From assembly GCA_009829735.1 (NCBI GenBank), contig CM020620.1:14319420-14383419 (forward strand): a DNA stretch of 64,000 bases. The letters are read 5' to 3'. The position numbers were made by a program, and so were the translations under genes. A model generated the notes under the pieces. It saw nothing but the letters and a program-made list of their open reading frames with translations. It was not told the origin of the DNA and made no database searches. How positions within the stretch are numbered: the first letter of the stretch is position 1; the number at the start of each line of letters is the position of its first letter. Positions 51,422 to 60,599 of this stretch are shown one piece after another. Source of the stretch: Pyropia yezoensis. Lineage: Eukaryota; Rhodophyta; Bangiophyceae; Bangiales; Bangiaceae.

Positions 51422-52748
51422 GCCGCGCCGAGGCAAGGCGTTGCCGACCCCTCGCTCTATTCGGGGGTCGGGCTCGCCCCCTCGCGTGCCGGGGGGCGAT
51501 GCCGCGAACAAGGCACGCAAACGCCGACGCCGCCCATCCCAGAGGCAGCGTCGGCGCGAGGACCGCTTGGCGGAGGAGGACTCGGCAGCGGCGGCTGCCT
51601 CGCCCTTCGACTCCTTGCGGCTCTCGGCCGCCGCGTGGGCGGCGCTGGGAGTGACCCACTGGGTGCTTCGCACGATCCTTTTTGGACTGCGCCTTCCCTG
51701 GGTCACGACACCGCCGCCCACGAGGTCAAAAGGCTACCCGCTCCCCGCCGCCGAGCAGGCATGGTGCTCCGTCAAGGTAGGACGCTGGGTGGCGGCCGGT
51801 TATGTCAGACGGCTGGGCACCGCGGCGGGTGCCGGGTCGCTCTGGGTGTCCCCCACCTTCGTTGTCCACGGTGCCAAGGACAGGATGGTCGTGGACCGAA
51901 TCAACCAGTTCATCGCGCCGCGGCTCTTCCGCTATCAGCGGCTGTCGCACTTCGCGTCCACCCTCTTCCCAGACGAGCACCTAGTGTCATGGGACGTCCG
52001 CGATGCGTTTTACCACGTCCGGATTTGGCCGGCGGACCGGATGTTCTTCCGGTTTATCGTCGGGGGGGTGGTGTACGAGCCGCGCGTGCTGCCGTTTTGC
52101 ATGAAGCTGTCGTCTTGGGCGTGGACAAAGGTGATGAGGCCGGTGGTTGCGGCGCTGCGGCTGAAAGGCTACATCGTCATGGCTTACGTCGACGACTTTG
52201 CGGCGACGGGCTGCGGCGCCCGCCCTTCCTCCGCGGCCTCCGCCACGGCGGGGCGCTCGGCTATCCTCACGCTCTTCCACAAGCTGGGTATCCACGTGCA
52301 CCCCACCAAGGGCGTGGCGTGTGGCACACAGCGACTCCCCCTGTTGGGGCTTCAGGTGGACACGCGCAGGCGCCTTCTGCTCCTCCCGCGCGAGCGCCTG
52401 GACAAGGTCATCGGCCAAGCCAAGATGCTGCTGTCGGCCGCCAGCGCACGCAGCCGCAAGGTGCCCGCCCGGGCGCTTTCTCGCTTTACCGGGACGGCCG
52501 TCTCGTGCGCGTTGGCGATGCCATCGGCACGGTACTACCTGCACCGACTGTACGACGCCCAAGGCAAGAAGGCAGGCACAACTCGTTTGGCGCACGGAGC
52601 AGTCACGGACCTGCTCTGGTTCTCCCACTTGAAGACCAACGACGGCGTCGGACGCGCTCTTTGGGAGTCCACATTGGGCGACGTAACAACGGACGCCTCG
52701 CCCTGGGGGTGGGGTGGCCACTGGGGCGACACACTGCCAGCGGCGGGC
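51327..52748 (+). pseudogene. DIRS-like reverse transcriptase and start of RNase H, disrupted by A2
   Basis: Plus-strand ORF; the first ATG is at 51327, overlapping ORF1. A basic N-terminus is followed by a reverse transcriptase typical of the DIRS group: Val-Val-Asp-Arg-Ile near 51890, Trp-Asp-Val-Arg-Asp-Ala-Phe-Tyr near 51990, Tyr-Val-Asp-Asp near 52185 and Leu-Leu-Gly-Leu-Gln-Val near 52340. RNase H begins with Thr-Asp-Ala-Ser near 52690, and the ORF is cut by A2 at 52749. Removing A2 and one CGGGC joins this frame exactly to 63364. No integrase or chromodomain is present. The tyrosine recombinase expected in DIRS elements would lie right of the window. Confidence 0.85.
52744..52748. repeat. 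Target-site duplication of A2, left copy (CGGGC)
   Basis: CGGGC precedes the left LTR and is repeated at 63359-63363. Confidence 0.92.
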
Positions 52749-53111
52749 TGTAGCACAATAGGGATCCGTCGCACGTCCACGCTCAGGGAACACTCACCAA
52801 GGGGGATCGGCACCAACGTCACCGGGAGGCCAAGGTTGCTGTCCTTGGAGCGCAAGCCACGGGACCAAGCTGGGAGCCCAAATGGGAGGGGTTTGTTGTT
52901 CTACCTTGGCCGGCGGTGGATTCGCCGCCGGCTCCCACGTTATAAACCCTCGGAGACACTACTAACTACCCTCCACCCCAAGATGCAAGTCCCTCTGGTC
53001 ATACGTAACTTAAAGATACCGTGACCAGTACGAACTATCAAATTGAAAGTTAAGGGTTAGAAGTAGCCCCCCTAACATTAGGGTTACAATACGGCCAACC
53101 ATATTGCTACA
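52749..53111 (-). repeat. 3' LTR of A2
   Basis: 363 bp, TGTAGCA to TGCTACA as written. In element orientation it has TATA box TTTATAAC (complement of 52941-52948) followed by a GGCGG/CCGCC hairpin. Confidence 0.95.
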
Positions 53112-53123
53112 TATCCCCCCCTT
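53112..53123 (-). promoter_or_regulatory. Polypurine tract of A2
   Basis: AAGGGGGGGATA on the minus strand, directly abutting the 3' LTR. Confidence 0.75.
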
Positions 53124-53701
53124 AGATTCGGCCCGTCCACGGGTCGAGTTGCATTCGGGTTACCGAATGTAAGTGGGTCGCGTGACCGTTTACCAGTCGG
53201 GTGGGGCTTTGCGCCCCGTCGCGACAGACACCCCTTTTCGAGGTTGTCTGAGGGGGGTGCCCCCCTTTGTGTGGTACACACACGATCCGTTTTCTGGACC
53301 GTTAGATTCCCGATGCGGGTTTCGGTTCACGACCCCCCTTTCCGAGGGGTGGTGCAAGCGGATCCGCAACCAGGTGCCTGGTGGTAGGGGGGCCCCTCCC
53401 GTGTGGACGATTGAGTGGGGGGCGGGGGCTGCCCGCGTTACGTGGGGGCGGTTGGAGGTGACCCCCCCTCGATTACCCCGTGTGGGGGGGGCGTGGCCCC
53501 GCCCCAGGTGCCTGGCGGGAGCGCCCTCGTAGGTCGGCTGGCGCGGGTCGTCCCGCGCTTCCCTATCGCTGGTGCCCAGCTGTGTGGTTATAAGCGCGGG
53601 TGCCCGCGCTTCCCTGGCTCGTCCGTCCGAGCGTTCTCTGTACCGGGTCGAGCCGGCCTTGGCTTTTCTGCAAGGGGCGCCCCTGCCACCCCGGTTGCAC
53701 C
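53124..53701 (+). promoter_or_regulatory. Leader and promoter region of the A2 antisense gene
   Basis: 578 bp with no convincing frame. It is G-rich at 53380-53510 and has TTATAAG at 53588-53594, about 110 bp before the antisense ATG, which would place a start site near 53620. This suggests the antisense gene has its own internal promoter. Confidence 0.45.
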
Positions 53702-55932
53702 ATGTCGGACCCCCAGGTACCCGGGGGCGAGGACGACCTCCTGCCTGAGGAGGGGGAAGAGGTGATGGTGGACGACGTTCCCGTCTCCGCCACCGCCGCC
53801 GAGTGCTTCCTAGCGAGCTCGTCGGAGGACGAGGACGACCGGGTGACCGTTCGTGTGGCCCCGGACGGCGCGCCGGGCGGGTTGTCGTTCGTGTATAGCG
53901 GCACGACGGCTCCGTCGGGTGGCGGACAACCGCGTGCAGCGGTGGCTTCTACCGCTTCTCCTCCGGCGGCCCGGATGGCTTCTGTCGCCGGTACCGGCGT
54001 GGCGTTACCTCAAGACGTTGTCGCCGGCGTGGCGGATGGTGGTGTTGGCCCCCCGTCCAGTCCGGCGGGTCAAGATGGGTCTACACCGATGGCAGTGGAC
54101 TCCGGTAGTTACTCCGGGCGGGCGCCCGCCCTTCTTCTTTCTCCTCGGCCGCGTGCGACTCCGGCGCCGGCCCCTCTTCCGGTGGGGCATCCCCCGGCGC
54201 CCCCTATTCTTCCTGGTCCTGCCCGGGTTGCCCCGTTGGGTGGCGGCGTCGCCGTGGCGGCGGGTCAACCCGCCATGTCGATGTTCGACTTGGTGGCTCG
54301 GGTTCGAGGCCTGACTGTGCAAGAGTCAATGGAGTCCGATGGGCGGATGCGGGTGGACTTCCACCTGCCCCATCCCCGTGGAGAGTTCTCCCGGCGCGTT
54401 AAGGTGGACCCGAGTTGGGAGCGGGAGTTGGTGCGGCTGGTCAACCAGCCGAACGCGGTGCGAGTGGAACACCATTGGATCCTGAGTCAGCCGGATGACC
54501 GGCATGCGCAGCTTTGGCGCACCCGGGTGGGACGGGTGAGGTCTACCTCGACCCCAACTTCGGGGTCTGCGACCTGATTGCTCCCACGTTGCCGCGGGAG
54601 GTTGACTACCCGGCTAGTGCTCGGGGGATTGCGGCGGCGGCGGCGCCGGTTGCGTTCGGGGAGACGGTGGGCGATACCGGTCGGTATCCCGACTTTGAAT
54701 ACTACCCGGGGGTACCCCCGTATCTGTCGTTGGCTGCTCCCTACCCGCCTATGGCGGGTTTGAAGTCGGCGTCGAGCTGGCGACGTAACCATGGTGTCAT
54801 GGCGGATGCGTTCCGCACCGATATAACGTGTGCGTTGCAGACCGGCAACGGTCGTGCGCCTGTATACACTCCCGTGCGCCCGCCTCTGTGGCAGGAGGGG
54901 TGGGAACCCGCCCCTGCTTTCCGGTTTGACACCGGCCCTTGTCTCCGATACTTCGGGAGTGTGTTGGCCTCCCGGCCGGTCCACCCGTTGCAGGGTACCT
55001 TTACCCTTGAGGTTACCCTCGGGCAGGCTTCCTCCTTCCTGCTGTCCGTCCGTCGGCAGGGGCGCCTGTTCCATCTTCCGACAGGTGTCCGTCGGCACAT
55101 CGCGCAGTTGGGCGTGGACCTGATCGCTGCCCAAGCCGGGTTGGCCCGGGAGATCGAAGCCCTGCTGGCTGTTCACGATGCCGTGAACTGGGTTGGGGTT
55201 TTGGCCCTTCCCCCGTACCGGGACCCGCAGGCTGGGGCTACCCCCTTGCCTCGTCACTCGTTGCGTATCCGGCGTACCCAGCCGGGTGAGCCTAGTTGCC
55301 ATGGGTGGGCGTCCACCGAGGCCGTTCCTGACCTGGGTATTCCCATGGTTATCCATGACCCTCTTCAGGTCCTTGCCCCGTGGTTCGGTAACCCGATACC
55401 GGCGGCGGTTGGCCGTCGTCCCCGAGAGTGGGGCTCTGCGGGTGGGGAGCGTGAGGTGTCCCGTCGTCGGGCGGAGCCCCGGCGGGGTTACGGTGGAGCC
55501 CCTTTGGTAGGGTCCTACCGAGCCTGGTATCAGGTGCCACCGGCTCCGGTGGTAGCCGTGTCGGCTCCTCTGGCTCCTCTGGCTGCGCCAGTGTCCGCTC
55601 CCGCCCCTGTCATACAAGACGGGGGTCCCCGTCTCTGGTATGAGGGCGTTGACGCCCTTGTTGCCCGCGCAATGCGGGAGGGTCTCTCTGTTAGCTGGGG
55701 GGGTATCCCCCCAGGTGCTGCGCTGGTTGGGTCCGCGCGTTGCTTCGGTGGCGTGCTTGACCGCCTCCAGAAAGCTCTGGAGGACGTGGAGGCTGGCCGC
55801 AGCACCCTCGTCCAGCTATGCACCGAGGTAACTTGGGTGATCGACCGTCGTGACATTGCCGACCGGTGGAGCACGGAGGTATACGCGCTTACGCGTGAGT
55901 GGCCTCCCTCGGGCAGTGGGTCCACCCACTGA
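53702..55932 (+). CDS. Antisense accessory protein, family A (one frameshift at 54514-54577)
   Basis: The ATG at 53702 opens a frame to 54577; a second frame, shifted by one, runs from before 54514 to TGA at 55932. Joined they give about 740 residues. The N-terminus is very acidic (Glu-Asp-Asp-Leu-Leu-Pro-Glu-Glu; Ser-Glu-Asp-Glu-Asp-Asp). A Pro/Ala/Val linker follows, then a folded part. Motifs shared in order with the family B antisense protein: Pro-Cys-x2-Tyr-Phe near 54940, Arg-Leu-x2-Leu-Pro near 55064, Val-His-Asp near 55167, Val-Leu-Asp-Arg near 55755 and Arg-Trp-Ser-Thr-Glu near 55864. The overlap holds no canonical slippery heptamer, so a single-base indel is the likelier cause. It converges on pol. 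Function unknown. Confidence 0.75.
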
Positions 55933-56220
55933 GGAGTGTTATTGTTTGTACGGGAGAGGGACCCGGTGGCCCTTATGGTGGCCGGGTAGTAGTGAGTGTA
56001 AACTCATCCCCCGCTGGGGGCATTGCTTGCCTCTGTTTGCTGCCCTGGGGAGTACCCCTTCTGGCGCAGTGGTGCCTTGCCTCCCGTCCAACTTCTTCCG
56101 GTTGGTTCATGCTTGGGGAGGTTATCCTCCCTCACTTTGTGTCTTGGATTTGGGAGGTCATTCTCCCGTGTAAGCCTCCTAGTTACTTCGATATTATCGA
56201 GGTTAGCCTTTACCTTTAAG

Positions 56221-56340
56221 TTAACTTATTAAGGTTCAGGTTTTACTTAGTTACCTAAGCTTGGCTCTACTTAGTTACCTAAGCTTGGTTCGACTTAGAA
56301 GCCTAAGTCTGGTTTGACTTAGAAACCTAAGTCTGCCATA
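56221..56340. repeat. Tandem array of 24-bp palindromic units
   Basis: Four clear units start at 56245, 56269, 56293 and 56317, plus a degenerate one at 56221. Each contains an imperfect palindrome of the form ACTTAG-(N)3-4-CCTAAG. The array lies between the convergent stops of the antisense gene (55932) and pol (56412), so it may form hairpins in both transcripts. Confidence 0.85.
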
Positions 56341-56411
56341 ACCATGTCACACCCTACTTAGTAGGTATAAGCCTCACCCCCCAACAGCCGAAGTCGGTGG
56401 CGGTTGGGTTG

Positions 56412-59400
56412 TTACAGTAGGCGTCGTCGCCTCATGTAAGGCATGAGTAGTTGGCGGGGTATTTTCGCCGCCTGTTCCCAGGTGGGTGAGTCGTGTCCGA
56501 CCCACATAACCTTGACGTACCAGGGTCCTGGTAGGTCCGGGTCGGTGTGTCCGACCACGCTCTCTACTTGGTATGGGATCCCATCCGGTCCCACCGGGTC
56601 ATCTGACTGGTGGGTTGTAAGAGCTTCATGTAGCAACCCAGCCGGTACCGGCTGAGGCTGTTTCGGCTTCGGAGCAGGTGTGACATCATTCACACTGATG
56701 CGTTGGATCTCCGTATCGGAGTGTAAGATAACAGAGTGGTCATCTCTGTGGAGAATCTGGTACGGTCCCTTGACCGGTTGCATGAGCTTATTGCCCCGGA
56801 ACTTCTGGTGTCTGATGTAGACCCAGTCACCTGTTATCAGGGTAGCGTTGCGCACCCGTAGTCGGGCGTCAAAGTTCTTCTTATATCGAAGTTGTGTTCT
56901 GTCAAGGGCACCCTTGAGCTTAGGAATCATCCACGATAGCTTGGCCAACCAAGCTAGGTGGATACGTTCGGCCGGTCGGCCTTTCGGTGTATCATACCGA
57001 GTGCACCTGCCTGGTTGCAGCGTCAGGTTACCGACGCCTAGTGGCATGACCCACTCCAGCGGAGCGATGTTTGTGCTCCGATGTGGCCTGGCATTGTATG
57101 CCAGGGTGAGTACGGACAGAAGCCTGTCCCAAGTGTTCGTGTGCTCGGCCACGTAGCACTGTAGCATCTTAACGATGGTGCGGTTGAACCGCTCCACCTG
57201 CCCGTTGGTTTGCGGGTGGTAGTCGGATGCCCGACGTGGTTCGATACCGAACATGCCCAGGACCTTAGTGCAGAATGCTGACGTAAGGTTGGCTCCGTTG
57301 TCGGAGAGGAGTTGCTTCATGACTCCGTATGCACTGACCCAGTGGTCAACCACTGCGTTCATGATGGTGTATGCCGGATCATTCGGGATGGCTGCCGCTC
57401 GTGACAGCTTAGTGAAGCGGTCAGACATGACCAGGATGTACCTGTTCCCTTCTTCCGTTACCGGAAGTGGCCCGAGTATGTCGATAGCGACTTGCTCGTT
57501 GGGCCCATCGGGTGGGAATAGCTTCATGGCAGACGCCTGTTTATGTAGACTCATGCGGTTACGTGCACAGGGGTGGCATCCCCTTACGTGGTCGACCACG
57601 TCGACGGCCATTGCTGGCCAGTAGAAGAACCTTCGCATTGCTGCGAGCATACGTGATCCCCCCGGGTGACCGGCTGTAGGGTTCTCGTGTTCTCGTTCCA
57701 TGACGGCTTGCCGTAAGGACACGGGAACCACGACTTGATGTCGTCCATCGGCGGGTGCCCGCCGGTATATGAGTCCGTCTTCATTCTCCGAGAAGATGCC
57801 GGCCGCGCCGGCCAGGAGGTTAGCGCGATGGCGTCTACAGTCGTCGTCATTGGCTTGTGCCTCGCGGAAGTCCGCTAGGGTCAGTGGGCATGCTCGGTGT
57901 GCCATGGTATGGTCAACCATACCTTGGGTAGCGTTACCCACCATGCAGACCGGTACCACCGGGATGTCCTCGTCCACCGAGCGGGTATCTCCGCTCGGGG
58001 TGTCGAGTCGAGACAATGCGTCTCCGAGATGGTGGGTTGACCCAGCCTTATACACGGTACGGTAGTCGTGCTCGGCCATTTTTAGCCTCCATCGGGCTAG
58101 CCTCCCATGGCTATCGGAATCCTTGTCACCAAGGTTGAGGAGCCATCGTAGGGGTTCGTGGTCGGACCTCACGATGAACCTGGAGCCCTCCAGGTATGGA
58201 CGGAGCAGTTGCACTGCCCATATAACTCCGAGGCATTCACGCTCGGTGGCACTATAGTTACGCTCAGCCGGGTTGAGTGTCCGGCTGAAGTATCCTACCG
58301 GACGTAGGTCCGGGATAACGTTGTCGGTACCGATCAACGTCTCCCCCTGTAACAGGGTGCATCCCACTTGTGTATCGCATGCATCGACATCGATGACGAA
58401 GGTACCCCGTCTGTGCGGTAACGCAAGGACGGGTGGGGATAGTAGGGCTCGCTTCAGCGACTCGAATGCCTCCTCTTCGCTAGGCGAAGGGGGTTGGAGT
58501 ACCTTGGGCAGGGTACTGCTTGTAAGAACCGTTAACGGTTTAGCTATCCGAGCGAAGTCCTTGACGAACCGTCGGTATACATTGCACATTCCCAGGAAGC
58601 TCTTCAGCTGCGTCTGGGTGTTAGGGAACCGAGCATCCCGGAGTGCCCGGGTATTGGCTTCGAGTACCCCTAGTTTACCAGGGGTTATCTGGTGGCCCAG
58701 ATACTCGACCGTCTGTTGGAAGAAGGCGCACTTCTTCAGACGCAGGGTTACCCCGGCGTTCCTCAAGAGGGTGAGTACCTCGTCAACATGTTGCACATGG
58801 TCATCCATGTTACGCGAGAAGACGATGACGTCATCGAGGTGCACTAGGCAGTCACGCCACTTCACCCCCGACAGTATGATGTCGATAGCCCGCTGGAATG
58901 TAGCGGGGGCGTTGGACAATCCGAAGGGCATCCTTAGGAACTCGTACACTCCACTGTGACAGACGAATGCCGTCTTGGGGATATCCTCGTCCGCCACCGG
59001 GATCTGCCAGTATCCGGCATTGCAGTCGATGGTGGTAAACACCGTAGCTTCCCCCAGGGAGTCGATGCATTCATCCATCCTTGGTGAAGGGTATGAGTCC
59101 TTCTTGGTAACCAAGTTGAGGCGTCGATAATCGATGCAAAACCGAGGGGTTTGATCCTTCTTCGGTACAATAACGACTGGGGCACCCCACTCCGACATCG
59201 AAGGTCGGATCACCTTAGCTTCACTCATCCGCTTCACTTCTCCATCAACGATCTCTCGTTGCATAGGTCCCGCTCGGTGCGGTTGTGACCGGGCGGGGCG
59301 TGCGCCTGGTACCAGGTCAATACGATGTTGGGTTGCCCCAATGGTACCCAAGGCCCCGCCTGTCCACATGACGTCATGCTTTCTTAGCATCCGTCGTACC

Positions 59401-60599
59401 CCTTCGGCTACGGAAGGGGGAAGGTGGTTGAGGTCAGCCTCGGCCAGTGCCTTCAATGCTTCTTGGTCCTTCGGCGGAATATCCGCCGGTAATGATGGTC
59501 GACTAGGCTTCCCGTCATCGGGTTGCTGTCGCTCGGTGGTCTCGGCGACCGCCAGCACCTCAAGTGGGTCCACTTGACCTTCCTTGTCAGGGGTAAGGAT
59601 ATCTCCTTCGTAGAGCTCGGCAATCCCGAGGATAGTTCCCTTCGGGAGGGTGACTGCCTTACGGCGATAGTTCGCCATCACTAGGAGGGACGACCCTCCT
59701 GATGGGAGGTCTATGAGACCGTTGGCCATGGTCAACCCATGGCGCTTGTACCTCCGCAAGATGGACTTGACTCTGCAGATGCCTGCGAGGTCACAGTTAA
59801 CCGGGAGGACTGTCTCCGACAACGGCTCCAAGCGAGTTCGCTTGGCCAACCGAAGTGTCTTCGGCTCGACACTTGCGTTCACCTCAGCCACGTTAACGTG
59901 GCTCCCTTGTAGCGTCAGGTCCCTGACGATAGCCGTATGTCCTCGCTTCGTCCCGTCGGCTTCTTGAAGCTCGACGGTCCTCCGGCCTGGCCGGATTGCA
60001 TCAACGTGAACGTTGAAGAAGGTGCACCCCAGTATGCAGGGCACCGATAGGGTCTCACACACCAGGAAGTCGACTTCCGTGGTGAGTTCCCCGATGGTCA
60101 CCCGCAGCGACATCGCTGCGGTCGTACGAATGAGGCGACCATTCGCGTCCTTGATGGTGGGTCCCCGAGTCACTCTGACTCGCGGAAGCCACTTGTCCGG
60201 GAGGGTATCCTTCCGGATAAGGTTGGGTCCAGCCCCTGTATCCAGTACAGGGTAGTACGATCGTGTCGACTGGGGGTCAACCCCCAGTGTGGCTGATACC
60301 TTGAAGTTCTCCAAGGCAAACAGCACGTGGCCTACACCGATATCCGGTGTAGCTCGGGCATCCTGAACAGGACCCTTGTCTGGTTCCATGTGACGGGTCT
60401 TCCCGTCCTCTCCTCCCAACCTTGGAGGTTGGTCATCAATCCCCTGACGCCGTGTCGTCGGGGCCGGAAGGTGTACCCGGGGGTTGATGCGGCGTCGGCT
60501 CAACCGCGCTCTCCGTGGGGCTTTCCCCGCGGTACTCCGGGGTGGCTTGCTTGGGTTACCCCAGCGACCCCCGGTAATCCTTCCTCTTACTCGTTTCCC
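56412..60599 (-). CDS. pol: Pol polyprotein, family A (A2): protease-RT-RNase H-integrase-chromodomain
   Basis: Open in the -1 frame from the heptamer to TAA at 56412, with no internal stop. Residues counted from the Leu codon at 60503: protease Asp-Thr-Gly-Ala-Gly near 88; reverse transcriptase about 400-580 with His-Leu-Asp-Asp near 557 (family B has Tyr-Leu-Asp-Asp); RNase H with Asp-Val-Asp-Ala near 704, Ser-Asp-His near 778 and Leu-Gly-Asp-Ala near 831; integrase His/Cys zinc region about 940-980, Asp near 1009, Asp near 1068 and Glu near 1104; a chromodomain-like C-terminus about 1314-1360. No ATG precedes the protease. It copies the RNA in particles and integrates the DNA; the chromodomain probably guides site choice. 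Looks functional. Confidence 0.95.
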   Translation of the reverse strand, partial: GKRVRGRITGGRWGNPSKPPRSTAGKAPRRARLSRRRINPRVHLPAPTTRRQGIDDQPPRLGGEDGKTRHMEPDKGPVQDARATPDIGVGHVLFALENFKVSATLGVDPQSTRSYYPVLDTGAGPNLIRKDTLPDKWLPRVRVTRGPTIKDANGRLIRTTAAMSLRVTIGELTTEVDFLVCETLSVPCILGCTFFNVHVDAIRPGRRTVELQEADGTKRGHTAIVRDLTLQGSHVNVAEVNASVEPKTLRLAKRTRLEPLSETVLPVNCDLAGICRVKSILRRYKRHGLTMANGLIDLPSGGSSLLVMANYRRKAVTLPKGTILGIAELYEGDILTPDKEGQVDPLEVLAVAETTERQQPDDGKPSRPSLPADIPPKDQEALKALAEADLNHLPPSVAEGVRRMLRKHDVMWTGGALGTIGATQHRIDLVPGARPARSQPHRAGPMQREIVDGEVKRMSEAKVIRPSMSEWGAPVVIVPKKDQTPRFCIDYRRLNLVTKKDSYPSPRMDECIDSLGEATVFTTIDCNAGYWQIPVADEDIPKTAFVCHSGVYEFLRMPFGLSNAPATFQRAIDIILSGVKWRDCLVHLDDVIVFSRNMDDHVQHVDEVLTLLRNAGVTLRLKKCAFFQQTVEYLGHQITPGKLGVLEANTRALRDARFPNTQTQLKSFLGMCNVYRRFVKDFARIAKPLTVLTSSTLPKVLQPPSPSEEEAFESLKRALLSPPVLALPHRRGTFVIDVDACDTQVGCTLLQGETLIGTDNVIPDLRPVGYFSRTLNPAERNYSATERECLGVIWAVQLLRPYLEGSRFIVRSDHEPLRWLLNLGDKDSDSHGRLARWRLKMAEHDYRTVYKAGSTHHLGDALSRLDTPSGDTRSVDEDIPVVPVCMVGNATQGMVDHTMAHRACPLTLADFREAQANDDDCRRHRANLLAGAAGIFSENEDGLIYRRAPADGRHQVVVPVSLRQAVMEREHENPTAGHPGGSRMLAAMRRFFYWPAMAVDVVDHVRGCHPCARNRMSLHKQASAMKLFPPDGPNEQVAIDILGPLPVTEEGNRYILVMSDRFTKLSRAAAIPNDPAYTIMNAVVDHWVSAYGVMKQLLSDNGANLTSAFCTKVLGMFGIEPRRASDYHPQTNGQVERFNRTIVKMLQCYVAEHTNTWDRLLSVLTLAYNARPHRSTNIAPLEWVMPLGVGNLTLQPGRCTRYDTPKGRPAERIHLAWLAKLSWMIPKLKGALDRTQLRYKKNFDARLRVRNATLITGDWVYIRHQKFRGNKLMQPVKGPYQILHRDDHSVILHSDTEIQRISVNDVTPAPKPKQPQPVPAGLLHEALTTHQSDDPVGPDGIPYQVESVVGHTDPDLPGPWYVKVMWVGHDSPTWEQAAKIPRQLLMPYMRRRRLL

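Noticed and set aside
54490..54577. Programmed frameshift inside the family A antisense gene
   Set aside because: No canonical slippery heptamer in the overlap, and the family B counterpart is one frame; a single-base indel is simpler.
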